A stretch of 64,000 nucleotides of DNA from Saccharothrix luteola (lineage in GTDB: Bacteria > Actinomycetota > Actinomycetes > Mycobacteriales > Pseudonocardiaceae), in the NCBI RefSeq assembly GCF_020859565.1, contig NZ_JAJHUO010000011.1:98597-162596 (forward strand). Direction: 5' to 3'. The notes under the pieces are model-generated. The model did not search any database, had not been told where the DNA came from, and saw nothing but the letters and a program-made list of their open reading frames with translations. Position 1 is the stretch's first letter, and each line of letters starts with the position of its first letter. This document shows, piece after piece, positions 43,073 through 51,101 of the stretch. The position numbers and the translations under genes were made by a program.

Positions 43073-43182
43073 TTGAATCGGTTCAACCACGCTAGGTGAG
43101 CCCCACCATCGCGTCAAGACTGACTTTTCAGCGCTGAAACGACGGCGACACCGGGCCTTGCCTTTCTCGTTGAAACGGTTCA
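43073..43182. promoter_or_regulatory. Divergent operator region of the oxidoreductase and second PL11 lyase
   Basis: TTGAATCGGTTCAA (43073-43086) and TGAAACGGTTCA (43171-43182) match the island palindrome TGAAACGNTTCA. Between them is TTTCAGCGCTGAAA (43126-43139), a perfect 14-base palindrome with the half-sites in reverse order. The first serves the minus-strand oxidoreductase, the second the lyase at 43238. Confidence 0.7.
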
Positions 43183-43237
43183 TCGTGTGGCGTCGTCACG
43201 CACCTCGCGCAACGTCGCGCCCTTTGGGAGGCCGCAG

Positions 43238-45511
43238 ATGACCCGCGTCAGACCCCTGCCCGCCGTGCTGGCGGCCCTAGCGCTAGTCCTGAGCACGTCC
43301 GCCGTCTCGTCCCCCGCCTCCGCCACGCCCGACGGCCCGCGGCTCGAACGCCTCGACCGCGGCCTGGTCGCCGCGCGCACCGCCGACGGGGTGTTCCTGA
43401 GCTGGCGGCTGCTGCGCCACGAGGTCACCGGCCACACCGGCACCGGCCTGGCCGGGCCGGCGTTCGTGGTCTACCGGGACGGCCGCCGCATCGCCACCGT
43501 CACCGACAGCACCAACTACCTCGACACCGAGGGCGGCTCGGAGTACCGGGTGGCGCCGGTGGTCCGCGGTCGGCTGGGCGAGGCGAGCAAGTCCGTGTCG
43601 CCGTGGGCGGGCGGGTCCTACGACCTGCCGCTGAGCAAGCCCGCGGACGGCGTGACCCCGGCCGGTGAGGCTTACACGTACTCGGCCAACGACGTCAGCG
43701 TCGGCGACGTGGACGGCGACGGCAGCTACGAGTACGTGGTGAAGTGGGACCCGTCCAACGCGAAGGACGTCTCCCAGGTCGGCTACACCGGGCCGACCTA
43801 CATCGACACCTACCGGTTCGACGGCACGTTGCTGCACCGCGTGGACCTGGGCGTGAACATCCGCTCCGGCGCGCACTACACGCAGTTCCTGGTCTACGAC
43901 TTCGACGGCGACGGCCGTTCGGAGATGATGCTGAAGACCGCGCCGGGGACGAAGGTGACGACCTACGACCGGCGCGGGAACGCGGTGTCGGAGCGGCACG
44001 TGACGATGCCGCGCGAGGACGTGCGCGCGGGTTACTCGCACAGCGACGACTACCGGCTCAGCCCCGCGGGCTACTACGAGCACGTGGTCGGGATGTTCAA
44101 GGGCTGGCACGCGCACCCCGAGGTCGTGGCCGGGCGGTGGCCCGCGACGTTGGAGCAGGCGTTCGGCATCCCGGTCCGGCACACCTACCCGTTGTCCGAC
44201 GCGGACGCGCGGTCGCTGGCCGACCACTTCGTCGACGTGTACGCGCCGGGTCGCAGCACCCGCAACAACCTCCGGGCGTTCGCCGGGTTCGTCGTCGACG
44301 GCCCGGAGTACCTGACCGTGTTCGACGGCAAGTCGGGCCGCGAGCTGGAGACGGTGCGGTACGAGCCGGGTCGGCACGACGACGGGCTCATGTGGGGCGA
44401 CTACGCGTACTCCCGGATCGAGCCGGGCAACCGGGTGGACCGGTTCCTCGCCGGGGTGGCGTACCTGGACGGCAAGCGCCCGTCGGCGGTGTTCGCGCGC
44501 GGCTACTACACGCGCACGACGCTGGCGGCGTACCGGTGGAACGGCCGCAAGCTGGTCAAGGACTGGTTCGTGGACAGCGGCTGGGTGCCGATGACCAACC
44601 CGTTCAACTTCCCGGCGCACGGCAAGGACGGCACGTCGCCGACGCACGGCGCCCTCACCACGCAGGGCGCGCACTCGTTGAGCGCGGCGGACGTGGACGG
44701 CGACGGCAAGCAGGAGATCGTCTACGGGGCGTCCACCCTCGACCACGACGGCGAGGTGCTCCACCACTCGGCGGGCGTGATGCCGCCGGGCAGCGCGAAC
44801 CCCGGCGCGGTGGCGCGGCTCGGGCACGGCGACGCGCTGCACGTGACCGACATCGACCCGGCCCGGCCGGGGATGGAGGTCTACATGGTGCACGAGGGCG
44901 GGACCTCGGCGCCGTACGGCTACGCGCTGCGTGACGCGGCCACCGGCGAGGTGATCTACGGCGGGTACACCGGCCGGGACACCGGGCGCGGCATGGTCGG
45001 CGACGTGCTGCCGGACGAGCCGGGGCTGGAGACGTGGGCGTCGCTGCCGGGCGGCACCGACGCGGCGGGGCTGTGGTCGGCGGACGGGCGTCCGCTGTCG
45101 ACCGCGATCCCCGGCACGAACGCGAGCATCCGCTGGGCGGCCGACCTGACCACGCAGATCGTGGACGGCGCGCAGGACGTGACGCCGACGATCAAGGACT
45201 GGCGGCGCGGCACCCTGCTGACGGCGGAGGGCACGCGGACCAACAACCACACCAAGGGCAACCCGTCCCTGGTCGCGGACGTGCTGGGCGACTGGCGCGA
45301 GGAGTTGGTGGTGCGCACGGCGGACAGCACGGCCCTGCGGATCTACGTGAGCACGGAGGTCACCGGCCACAAGCTCTACACGCTGATGCACGACCCGCAG
45401 TACCGGGTGGACGTGGCCAGGCAGCAGACGGCCTACAACCAGCCCGCCTACACCGGCTTCTACCTGGCCTCCGACGTCGATTGGGCGAAGGTGCCGCGGC
45501 CGGGTCGGTGA
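43238..45511 (+). CDS. Secreted rhamnogalacturonan lyase (PL11)
   Basis: Exported PL11 lyase of 757 residues: Sec signal MTRVRPLPAVLAALALVLST ending SPASA, then the catalytic domain from RLERLDRGLVAARTADGVFLSWRLL. Calcium-binding style motifs NDVSVGDVDGDGSYEYVVKWDPSN and YDFDGDGRSEMMLKTAPG match the other lyase. Compared with that enzyme it lacks the CBM2 and linker but has a longer insert at about 255-360, so it is nearer the YesX/exo type in size. ATG 43238 has a GGGAGG site. A TGAAACGGTTCA box lies 56 bases upstream. Confidence 0.94.
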   Translation: MTRVRPLPAVLAALALVLSTSAVSSPASATPDGPRLERLDRGLVAARTADGVFLSWRLLRHEVTGHTGTGLAGPAFVVYRDGRRIATVTDSTNYLDTEGGSEYRVAPVVRGRLGEASKSVSPWAGGSYDLPLSKPADGVTPAGEAYTYSANDVSVGDVDGDGSYEYVVKWDPSNAKDVSQVGYTGPTYIDTYRFDGTLLHRVDLGVNIRSGAHYTQFLVYDFDGDGRSEMMLKTAPGTKVTTYDRRGNAVSERHVTMPREDVRAGYSHSDDYRLSPAGYYEHVVGMFKGWHAHPEVVAGRWPATLEQAFGIPVRHTYPLSDADARSLADHFVDVYAPGRSTRNNLRAFAGFVVDGPEYLTVFDGKSGRELETVRYEPGRHDDGLMWGDYAYSRIEPGNRVDRFLAGVAYLDGKRPSAVFARGYYTRTTLAAYRWNGRKLVKDWFVDSGWVPMTNPFNFPAHGKDGTSPTHGALTTQGAHSLSAADVDGDGKQEIVYGASTLDHDGEVLHHSAGVMPPGSANPGAVARLGHGDALHVTDIDPARPGMEVYMVHEGGTSAPYGYALRDAATGEVIYGGYTGRDTGRGMVGDVLPDEPGLETWASLPGGTDAAGLWSADGRPLSTAIPGTNASIRWAADLTTQIVDGAQDVTPTIKDWRRGTLLTAEGTRTNNHTKGNPSLVADVLGDWREELVVRTADSTALRIYVSTEVTGHKLYTLMHDPQYRVDVARQQTAYNQPAYTGFYLASDVDWAKVPRPGR

Positions 45512-45517
45512 GGTCGT

Positions 45518-45529
45518 TAGGGTCGTCGG
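45518..45529 (+). promoter_or_regulatory. Leaderless -10 of the nitrilase gene
   Basis: TAGGGT (45518-45523) stands 6 bases before GTG 45530, only a few bases after the lyase stop, and no ribosome site is present. Confidence 0.45.
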
Positions 45530-46279
45530 GTGATCACGATCGCCGTCGCCCAGCCGCGTTGCACCCCCTACGACGTGACCGCCAACGTGGCGGCCCACGC
45601 GGAGGCGGTGCGCGCGGCTGGGGCGCGGGTGGTGGTGTTCCCGGAGCTGTCGTTGACGGGGTACCACCTCGACGCGCCGGTGGTGCCGTTCGACCTGGTG
45701 GAGCCGTTGGTGCGGGCGTGTGCCGAGACGGGGACCGTGGCGTTCGCGGGGGCGCCGGTCGGCGGGTCGTTCGGCGGGGCGGGTGGCACGTGGGCCGGCG
45801 GGCCCGTCGGCGGGCCGAACATCGGTGTGCTGGAGGTGTCCGCCGCCGGGGTGCGGGTCGCGTACCGGAAGATGTGGCTCGGCGGTCGGGAGTCGGTGCG
45901 CTTCCGCCCCGGTGACGCGCCCGCGGTCGTCGAGGTGGACGGGGTGCGGCTCGGGCTCGCGGTGTGCAAGGACACCGGCGTGCGTCGGCACGCGGCGGAC
46001 ACGGTGGCGTTGGGCGTGGACGTGTACGTGGCCGGCGTGTTGGAACACGCATGGGATTCGCGTGTGGTGGCGGAACGGGCGCGGCGGGTCGCGGTCGAGC
46101 ACGACGTGTGGGTGGCGATCGCGAGTTTCGCGGGCTCGACGGGTGAGGGTTACGAGTCGGCCGCGGGTCGTTCCGCGGTGTGGGAGCCGTCCGGTGGGAT
46201 GATCGCGAGCGCCGGCACCGGCGTGGACGCCGTGGTGCGGGCGGTGATCCCGGGCCGCGCCACGGATGGAGGCACATGA
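45530..46279 (+). CDS. Carbon-nitrogen hydrolase (nitrilase superfamily)
   Basis: Nitrilase-superfamily amidase of 249 residues with an intact catalytic triad: Glu39 in VVFPELSLTGY, Lys114 in YRKMWLGG and Cys146 in AVCKDTG. It is most like the small omega-amidase or carbamoylase-type branch; substrate unknown. The ATGA overlap with the following DUF4231 gene makes a two-gene unit separate from the pectin genes upstream. Confidence 0.9.
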   Translation: MITIAVAQPRCTPYDVTANVAAHAEAVRAAGARVVVFPELSLTGYHLDAPVVPFDLVEPLVRACAETGTVAFAGAPVGGSFGGAGGTWAGGPVGGPNIGVLEVSAAGVRVAYRKMWLGGRESVRFRPGDAPAVVEVDGVRLGLAVCKDTGVRRHAADTVALGVDVYVAGVLEHAWDSRVVAERARRVAVEHDVWVAIASFAGSTGEGYESAAGRSAVWEPSGGMIASAGTGVDAVVRAVIPGRATDGGT

Positions 46280-47142
46280 CCGATGCCGACCTACCCGGCT
46301 TCTTCCACGACGCCGAACGCGCGTCGCGGCGCGGGCAGCGGCTGGCGCTGACGTGGAGCCGGACCCGGCTGATCAGCGCGGTCGTGGCGGCCGTCGGCGG
46401 CGCGCTGGAGTGGGAGCGCCAGACCGCCGTCCACCCGTGGGGGCTCTTGGCGCTGGTGGCGTTCTCGGTGGCGTTGGTGATGGAGATCCTGCTGTGGACG
46501 CAGCAGCCGGAGCGTGATTGGTACGCCGGGCGCGCGGTCGCCGAGTCGATCAAGACGCTGGCCTGGCGGTACGCGGCGGCCGGTGCGCCGTTCTCGACCG
46601 ACGTGGCGCGGCCGAGGGCGTTGTTCCAGGAACGGGTGGGCGAGGTGGTCGCGCAGAGCGAGCAGCGGCTGCCGCTGGACAGCGACGACCCGTCGGCCAC
46701 GGCCGCGATGACGGCGTTGCGGGAGGCGCCGTTCGAGCGGCGGCGGACGACGTACCTGGAGAACCGGCTCCAGGAGCAGAAGCGGTGGTACACGGCCAAG
46801 GCGCGGGCCGACCGTCGGCGGGCGATGCAGTGGCGGATCGCGCTGATCGTCGGCGAGGTGCTCGCCATCGTGCTCGCGGGTGGGCGTGCGTTCGGCGTGT
46901 GGGACGTCGACGCCTCCGGCATCCTCGCCGCCGCGGTCGCCAGTGGCGCGGCGTGGCTCGCGACCCGGCGGCACTCGTCCCAGGCGACCGGGTACTCGCT
47001 GGCGGCGCGCGAGTTGGTGCTGGTGCGGGCGAAGGTGCTGGACGCGGACGAGGCGTCGTGGGCCGAGGCGGTGGCGGAGGCCGAGGAGGCGATCAGCCGG
47101 GAGCACCAGCTGTGGTTGGCGTCGCGACCGGTGGAGAGTTGA
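46276..47142 (+). CDS. DUF4231 / SLATT-type membrane protein
   Basis: Membrane protein of 288 residues with two pairs of helices: about 32-70 (LISAVVAAVGGALEW and LLALVAFSVALVMEILLW) and about 195-240 (ALIVGEVLAIVLAG and ASGILAAAVASGAAWLA). Between them lies RDWYAGRAVAESIKTLAWRYAAGAPF-like sequence that marks DUF4231/SLATT proteins. SLATT domains are predicted pore-forming effectors in nucleotide-signalling conflict systems. GGAGG 4 bases before the ATG. No nucleotide cyclase or SLOG gene is adjacent; the partner here is the nitrilase. Confidence 0.82.
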   Translation: MTDADLPGFFHDAERASRRGQRLALTWSRTRLISAVVAAVGGALEWERQTAVHPWGLLALVAFSVALVMEILLWTQQPERDWYAGRAVAESIKTLAWRYAAAGAPFSTDVARPRALFQERVGEVVAQSEQRLPLDSDDPSATAAMTALREAPFERRRTTYLENRLQEQKRWYTAKARADRRRAMQWRIALIVGEVLAIVLAGGRAFGVWDVDASGILAAAVASGAAWLATRRHSSQATGYSLAARELVLVRAKVLDADEASWAEAVAEAEEAISREHQLWLASRPVES

Positions 47143-47375
47143 GCGCGGCGGAGGTCGGACGCCTGGTCAGCGGGCGAGCCGGGCCGGCAGTTTTCCCGTG
47201 TTCGCCACGGACGCGGCGGTGCTGATGACCAGCGGGCGTTCGGTCGGTGGGTAGACCGAACCGACGTCGACTGAAGGCCATCGACCAGCAGTACCGACGC
47301 AGGGGTCGGCCGGTCGACGGTGGATCACAGGTGTGAAACCGAGCGACCCTCATTACTCCACAGTGGACGCTTCGG
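47143..47375. other. Gap between convergent genes, no recognised feature
   Basis: This 233-base stretch separates the DUF4231 gene from the convergent response regulator. It is GC-rich, with no convincing open frame or strong terminator stem. Confidence 0.5.
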
Positions 47376-48086
47376 TCAGCCGGCGCGGTGAGGCGGACGG
47401 TCGTCGGGGTGGACGAGCCCGCACTTGTAGGCCGTCGCGACCGCCTGCGACCGGTCGCGGAGGTCCAGTTTGGTCAGCACCCGGGAGACGTGGGTCTTGA
47501 CCGTCGCCTCGCTGATCACGAGGTGGGCGGCGATCTCGGCGTTGGGCAGGCCGTGCGCCGCGAGGATCAGCACCTCCGTTTCGCGGAGGGTCAGTCGCGC
47601 CAGTTCGGCGGGCACAGGCAGCACGGAATCCGGCCGGGATGCGAACTCCGCGAGCAACCGGCGCGCCACCACGGGGTCGAGCCAGGCGTGCCCGGCGGCG
47701 ACGTGGCGCACGGCGTCGCACAGCGCGCTCGGCGCGGTGTTCTTGAGCAAGAACCCGGACGCGCCCGCCCGCAGCGCGTCGTGCACGGCCGTGTCGTCGT
47801 TGAACGTCGTGAGCATGAGCACCGCGGTGGTGAAGGCCTGATCGACGACGAACTCCTCGGAGACCAGGTGCCGGGTCGCGTACACGCCGTCGCTGCCGGG
47901 CATGCGGACGTCCATCACCACGACGTCGGGCCGCGCGGTGCGGGCCAGTTCCACCGCGTCGAACCCGTTGCCCGCCTGGCCGACGACGACCAGGTCGTCT
48001 TCGGAGTCGATCAGCATGGCCAGGCCGGCGCGCACGGGTGGCTCGTCGTCGGCGACGAGCACGCGGATCTGCCCGTGGTCACCCAC
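47376..48086 (-). CDS. NarL/LuxR-type response regulator
   Basis: Regulator of 236 residues from GTG 48086. Receiver domain with Asp59 in VVVMDVRMPGSDGV and the lysine in FLLKNTAP; a C-terminal LuxR helix-turn-helix with LTLRETEVLILAAHGLPNAEIAAHLVIS and TVKTHVSRVLTKLDLRDRSQAV. The receiver has a longer insert (LVSEEFVVDQAFTTAV) before beta-4 than the regulator at 27086. Overlaps its kinase gene by 8 bases; third gene of a three-gene unit. Confidence 0.92.
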   Translation of the reverse strand: MGDHGQIRVLVADDEPPVRAGLAMLIDSEDDLVVVGQAGNGFDAVELARTARPDVVVMDVRMPGSDGVYATRHLVSEEFVVDQAFTTAVLMLTTFNDDTAVHDALRAGASGFLLKNTAPSALCDAVRHVAAGHAWLDPVVARRLLAEFASRPDSVLPVPAELARLTLRETEVLILAAHGLPNAEIAAHLVISEATVKTHVSRVLTKLDLRDRSQAVATAYKCGLVHPDDRPPHRAG

Positions 48087-49269
48087 CGACGCCTCCGGCG
48101 GTCGCCGGTGAGCCGACCGCGGGCCGACCCCCGGTGGGCAGCGTGGCGCGCACCGCGAAGATCCCGTCGCCTTCGACGCCCGCGGTGAGGTGGCCACCGA
48201 TCGCCCGCGCCCGTTCCCGCATCCCGAGCACCCCGTGCCCGGTCGCCAGGGTCCGAGCGGGTCGCCCCGCCACCCGGTTGACGACGGCCAACTCGACCGT
48301 CGTGGGCCGCCACTCGACCGTCACGTGGGCGGTGGTGCCCGGTCGGGCGTAGCGGGTGGCGTTGGTCAACGCCTCCTGCACGATCCGGTAACCGCACAGG
48401 TCCACCCCCGGTTCCAGCGGGTACTCCTCCCCCGTCCGGGTCAGTTCGACCCGCAGGTCGTCGGTGCGCGTGCTCGCCACCAGGTCGTGGAGCCGGCGCA
48501 GGCCCGCCAGCGTCGACGGCCCGCCGGATGCGCCGCCGAGTTCGGGGCGCATGAGGCCCAGCATGCGGCGCAGCTCGACGATCGCCTGCTGTCCCAACGC
48601 GTCCACGTGTCCGAGCGCCTGCTGCGCGCGCTCGGGATCGGCCCGGATGAACCGCGCCGCTCCCCCGGCCTGCAACAGCATCATGGTGACCGCGTGCGCG
48701 ACCACGTCGTGCAAGTCGCGCGCGATCCGCGACCGCTCGTCGGCCACCGCGTCCGTCGCCGCCCGCTCCGCCTCGATCCGGCGCTGCCGCAGGCTCCACC
48801 CCACCCACCGGCCGATGCCGAACGCGGCGCCGTTGAACACGACGAGCGCCGAGGTCACACCGATCAGCGCGTCCACCCGGTTCGTGGGCGGTTGTCGGCT
48901 GACCGTGTGGACCACGTTGACGGCCGCCGGGACCGCCGCGGCGAACAGGCAGGCGAGCGCGCTCCTCAACTCGCACCGCTGCGCGACCGTGTAGAGGGCC
49001 AGCCAGACGCCGAGGTTGGGGATGTAGGCGTGGAAGATCAGTGCGGCGGTCACGCTGTGCAGCGCCATGACGCAGAACACCGGGATCGGGTGGCGCCGAC
49101 GCACGGTCAGCGCGAGGTAGCCGACCGCCGAGTACACGGGTCCGACCCAGACGCCGAACTCGGCGTCGCGGCCGGGGCTCCACGACATGAGCAGGTCGAG
49201 CCCGCACACCAGGAGCGCGACCACCCCGTCCACCAGGACGACCCGGCCCGGCAAGCGGAACGCCGCCAT
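48079..49269 (-). CDS. NarL-type sensor histidine kinase
   Basis: Membrane kinase of 396 residues: several helices in about residues 8-160, dimerisation helix with RIARDLHDVVAHAV (His187), and HATPase with RIVQEALTNATRYA and GHGVLGMRERA. ATG 49269 has GGAGG 9 bases upstream and shares one base with the stop of the preceding gene (TGATG). The signal is unknown; the upstream protein at 49832 may be part of sensing. Confidence 0.92.
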   Translation of the reverse strand: MAAFRLPGRVVLVDGVVALLVCGLDLLMSWSPGRDAEFGVWVGPVYSAVGYLALTVRRRHPIPVFCVMALHSVTAALIFHAYIPNLGVWLALYTVAQRCELRSALACLFAAAVPAAVNVVHTVSRQPPTNRVDALIGVTSALVVFNGAAFGIGRWVGWSLRQRRIEAERAATDAVADERSRIARDLHDVVAHAVTMMLLQAGGAARFIRADPERAQQALGHVDALGQQAIVELRRMLGLMRPELGGASGGPSTLAGLRRLHDLVASTRTDDLRVELTRTGEEYPLEPGVDLCGYRIVQEALTNATRYARPGTTAHVTVEWRPTTVELAVVNRVAGRPARTLATGHGVLGMRERARAIGGHLTAGVEGDGIFAVRATLPTGGRPAVGSPATAGGVGG

Positions 49270-49832
49270 CACCACCACCTCCCGACGCAGTCGGCACAGC
49301 ACTTGAACGGGCAGCACCACCGGCCGACCAGTTCACTCCGCGTGTAGAGGCGCTCGTGGACCGAGTTCGCCCGGCGTGCCCGCTCCCAGGAGGCCACCGG
49401 GCCGAGGACCGGCCGCACCTCCTGGTCGAGCAGGTCTCGCGGTACGGCACCGACCGTGGCCAGCGCTTGCCAGATGTCGACCTCCTCGGCGAGGACGGCC
49501 TCGAACTCGTCGCGCTCGAACCCGCCGGTGTCCGGTCGATGGCGCGAGCGGTGCTCCAGTTGCAGGATGGCGGCAGCGCCGCTCGGTGCCTTGTCGAGCC
49601 CGACGATGTCCGCCCGCCGCACTCGGATTCGCTCCACCACGCCCGGCCCCTCGTGCCGGGCGGAGGCGACGAGCACTTCGAAGTCGACCTCCGGGTCGCG
49701 CAACCAGTCGAGCGGCGCAGGTGCGACGACGAGGTCGTTGGTGACCAGGACCGCCCACGACAGGTGCCGGTCGACCGCGTCACCGGCGGCGATCCTCTGG
49801 ATCGACACCACTCCAGGACAGGACCAGTCCAC
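49269..49832 (-). CDS. Trypsin-fold-like protein with cysteine-rich tail, catalytic residues not evident
   Basis: Protein of 187 residues from GTG 49832 (AAGGGGG site). SWAVLVTNDLVVAPAPLDWL resembles the segment of chymotrypsin-fold proteases that holds the catalytic His (normally VLTAAHC), and AAAILQLEH resembles the Asp strand (normally DIALLRL), but His and Asp are absent. The last 16 residues, WCCPFKCCADCVGRWW, contain five cysteines that could bind metal or form disulfides. The assignment to the protease fold is inference. It is the first gene of the two-component operon, joined to the kinase by a 1-base overlap. Confidence 0.6.
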   Translation of the reverse strand: MDWSCPGVVSIQRIAAGDAVDRHLSWAVLVTNDLVVAPAPLDWLRDPEVDFEVLVASARHEGPGVVERIRVRRADIVGLDKAPSGAAAILQLEHRSRHRPDTGGFERDEFEAVLAEEVDIWQALATVGAVPRDLLDQEVRPVLGPVASWERARRANSVHERLYTRSELVGRWCCPFKCCADCVGRWW

Positions 49833-49958
49833 GACTTGCCCCCTTCTCCCGTACTCGACGTGGACCACATGGCGGTATGCATTGCCCGATTCGGCCCACA
49901 TTGGTCATTCACCGTAGTTGTCCACTCGCCGAGGGTGAACGTTACGACCGGCTTCCCG

Positions 49959-50198
49959 TCACCTCGCCGCTGCCGAGATGGCCGATCCGGGGCCGGCGGG
50001 CACGGACCTCAGCTCGGCGGTGACCGCCATCCCCACGGACAACAGCACCAGCACGCCGCCGACCGCGAGGCACGGCTTCCTCGACGCCTTGTCGACCCGG
50101 GGCATCGATCCGCCCGAAAAGGTGAACCCCCCGCCCACGAGTCCGACCATGAGCAGGACCACGCCCGCACTGCCGATGATTGTCGCTACCGCGATCAC
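49959..50198 (-). CDS. Small two-helix membrane protein
   Basis: Protein of 79 residues with two membrane segments, about 3-22 (AVATIIGSAGVVLLMVGLVG) and 44-60 (LAVGGVLVLLSVGMAV), joined by a basic loop SMPRVDKASRKP. GTG 50198 follows GGAGG by 8 bases. No family recognised; function unknown. Confidence 0.6.
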   Translation of the reverse strand: MIAVATIIGSAGVVLLMVGLVGGGFTFSGGSMPRVDKASRKPCLAVGGVLVLLSVGMAVTAELRSVPAGPGSAISAAAR

Positions 50199-50486
50199 GG
50201 CACTTCCTCCCCGAACGGCCGATGTGACGACACCAGGTTGGCCGTCCGGGCGGTGACGGTCATCGCCTCAGGTATGCGCTTTTCGCCTACCGCAACCGGG
50301 TCAGTCCCGCCGCGCGCGTACCCCGCCGGACCGATGCGCCGGGCACGTCGTGCGGACGGCCTCACGGGTGCGCGATCTTCTCCGTCACCCAACCGATGTC
50401 TCCGCATCAATGCGGCCTCATCGTGGTGTCCATCGCACCGACGCCCGCACAACGACGTGTGCGGCCTCACCGGAAGGTGCACCCCG
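50199..50486. promoter_or_regulatory. Divergent gap with a CCGCAT-CA-ATGCGG palindrome
   Basis: CCGCATCAATGCGG (50402-50415) is a perfect 6-bp inverted repeat with a 2-base centre, 72 bases before the start at 50487. TGCGGCCTCA occurs at 50411-50420 and again at 50460-50469. The rest of the 288-base gap shows nothing recognised. Confidence 0.45.
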
Positions 50487-51101
50487 ATGATCCACTCAGT
50501 ACCCGCCGACCACGCGGACGAGGCAGGCGCCCGGGCCGAGACCATGGCCAGGTTCCTGCGCGACGTACCCGTCCCCTTCACCCGCGTGCTGTCCCTGTGG
50601 GTGGGCTACCGCCTGCGCCGCGACCCCCGGCGACCCGACACCCGGCACCACCTCACCCCCCGACAGGCCCACCTGCTCGGCTTACCACCGCACGCGGTGG
50701 TGACCAGGCGCGAGGGCTACCTCGTACCCCACCTCGGCGACCACGGCCCGCGCCTCGCCGCGATCACCGCGCTGGTGCACCAACGCGGCCTCGAACTCGA
50801 CGAGCCCGGCCGCGACGAGCTCGCCCGGGGCTACACCCCGCTCGGCGTCCTGGTCACCGGCGCCCACCGGGCCACGCACTACGCCACCACCAGCCGCGCG
50901 CCCGACGACCCCGACTTCGCCGACCCGTTGCCCGACGACCCCGACGACGTGCCCGCCCTGTGGTGCCAGGCCACCCTGCTCAGCGCGGGCAGACCCGTGG
51001 CCCTGGTGCGGGAGACCGTCTACCGGGTGGCGTTCACCGGCCGCCGCCCACCGGACCTGACCACCCACCTGACCCCGGCGCCGCCCCGACTGGTGTCCTG
51101 A
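50487..51101 (+). CDS. Hypothetical protein, possibly chorismate-lyase/UTRA-fold
   Basis: Protein of 204 residues from ATG 50487 (GGAAGG site). MARFLRDVPVPFTRVLSLWVGYRL and the later ALWCQATLLSAGRPVALVRETVYRVAF resemble the beta-sheet pattern of chorismate pyruvate-lyase or UTRA-type ligand domains, but no catalytic residues can be matched, so the family is only a suggestion. Its TGA shares one base with the ATG of the MFS exporter gene, hence they are co-translated and probably act together. Confidence 0.6.
   Translation: MIHSVPADHADEAGARAETMARFLRDVPVPFTRVLSLWVGYRLRRDPRRPDTRHHLTPRQAHLLGLPPHAVVTRREGYLVPHLGDHGPRLAAITALVHQRGLELDEPGRDELARGYTPLGVLVTGAHRATHYATTSRAPDDPDFADPLPDDPDDVPALWCQATLLSAGRPVALVRETVYRVAFTGRRPPDLTTHLTPAPPRLVS

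Noticed and set aside
42865..43086. 73-codon frame upstream of the oxidoreductase as a gene
   Set aside because: It would start at TTG inside the operator, has no recognisable domain and weak coding bias; recorded only as a leader region.
30922..47367. TCCACTGTGGA and TCCACAGTGGA palindromes at gene ends (30922 and 47357)
   Set aside because: The first lies inside the LLM oxidoreductase coding end and the second just beyond a convergent gene; no shared context, too short to call an operator.
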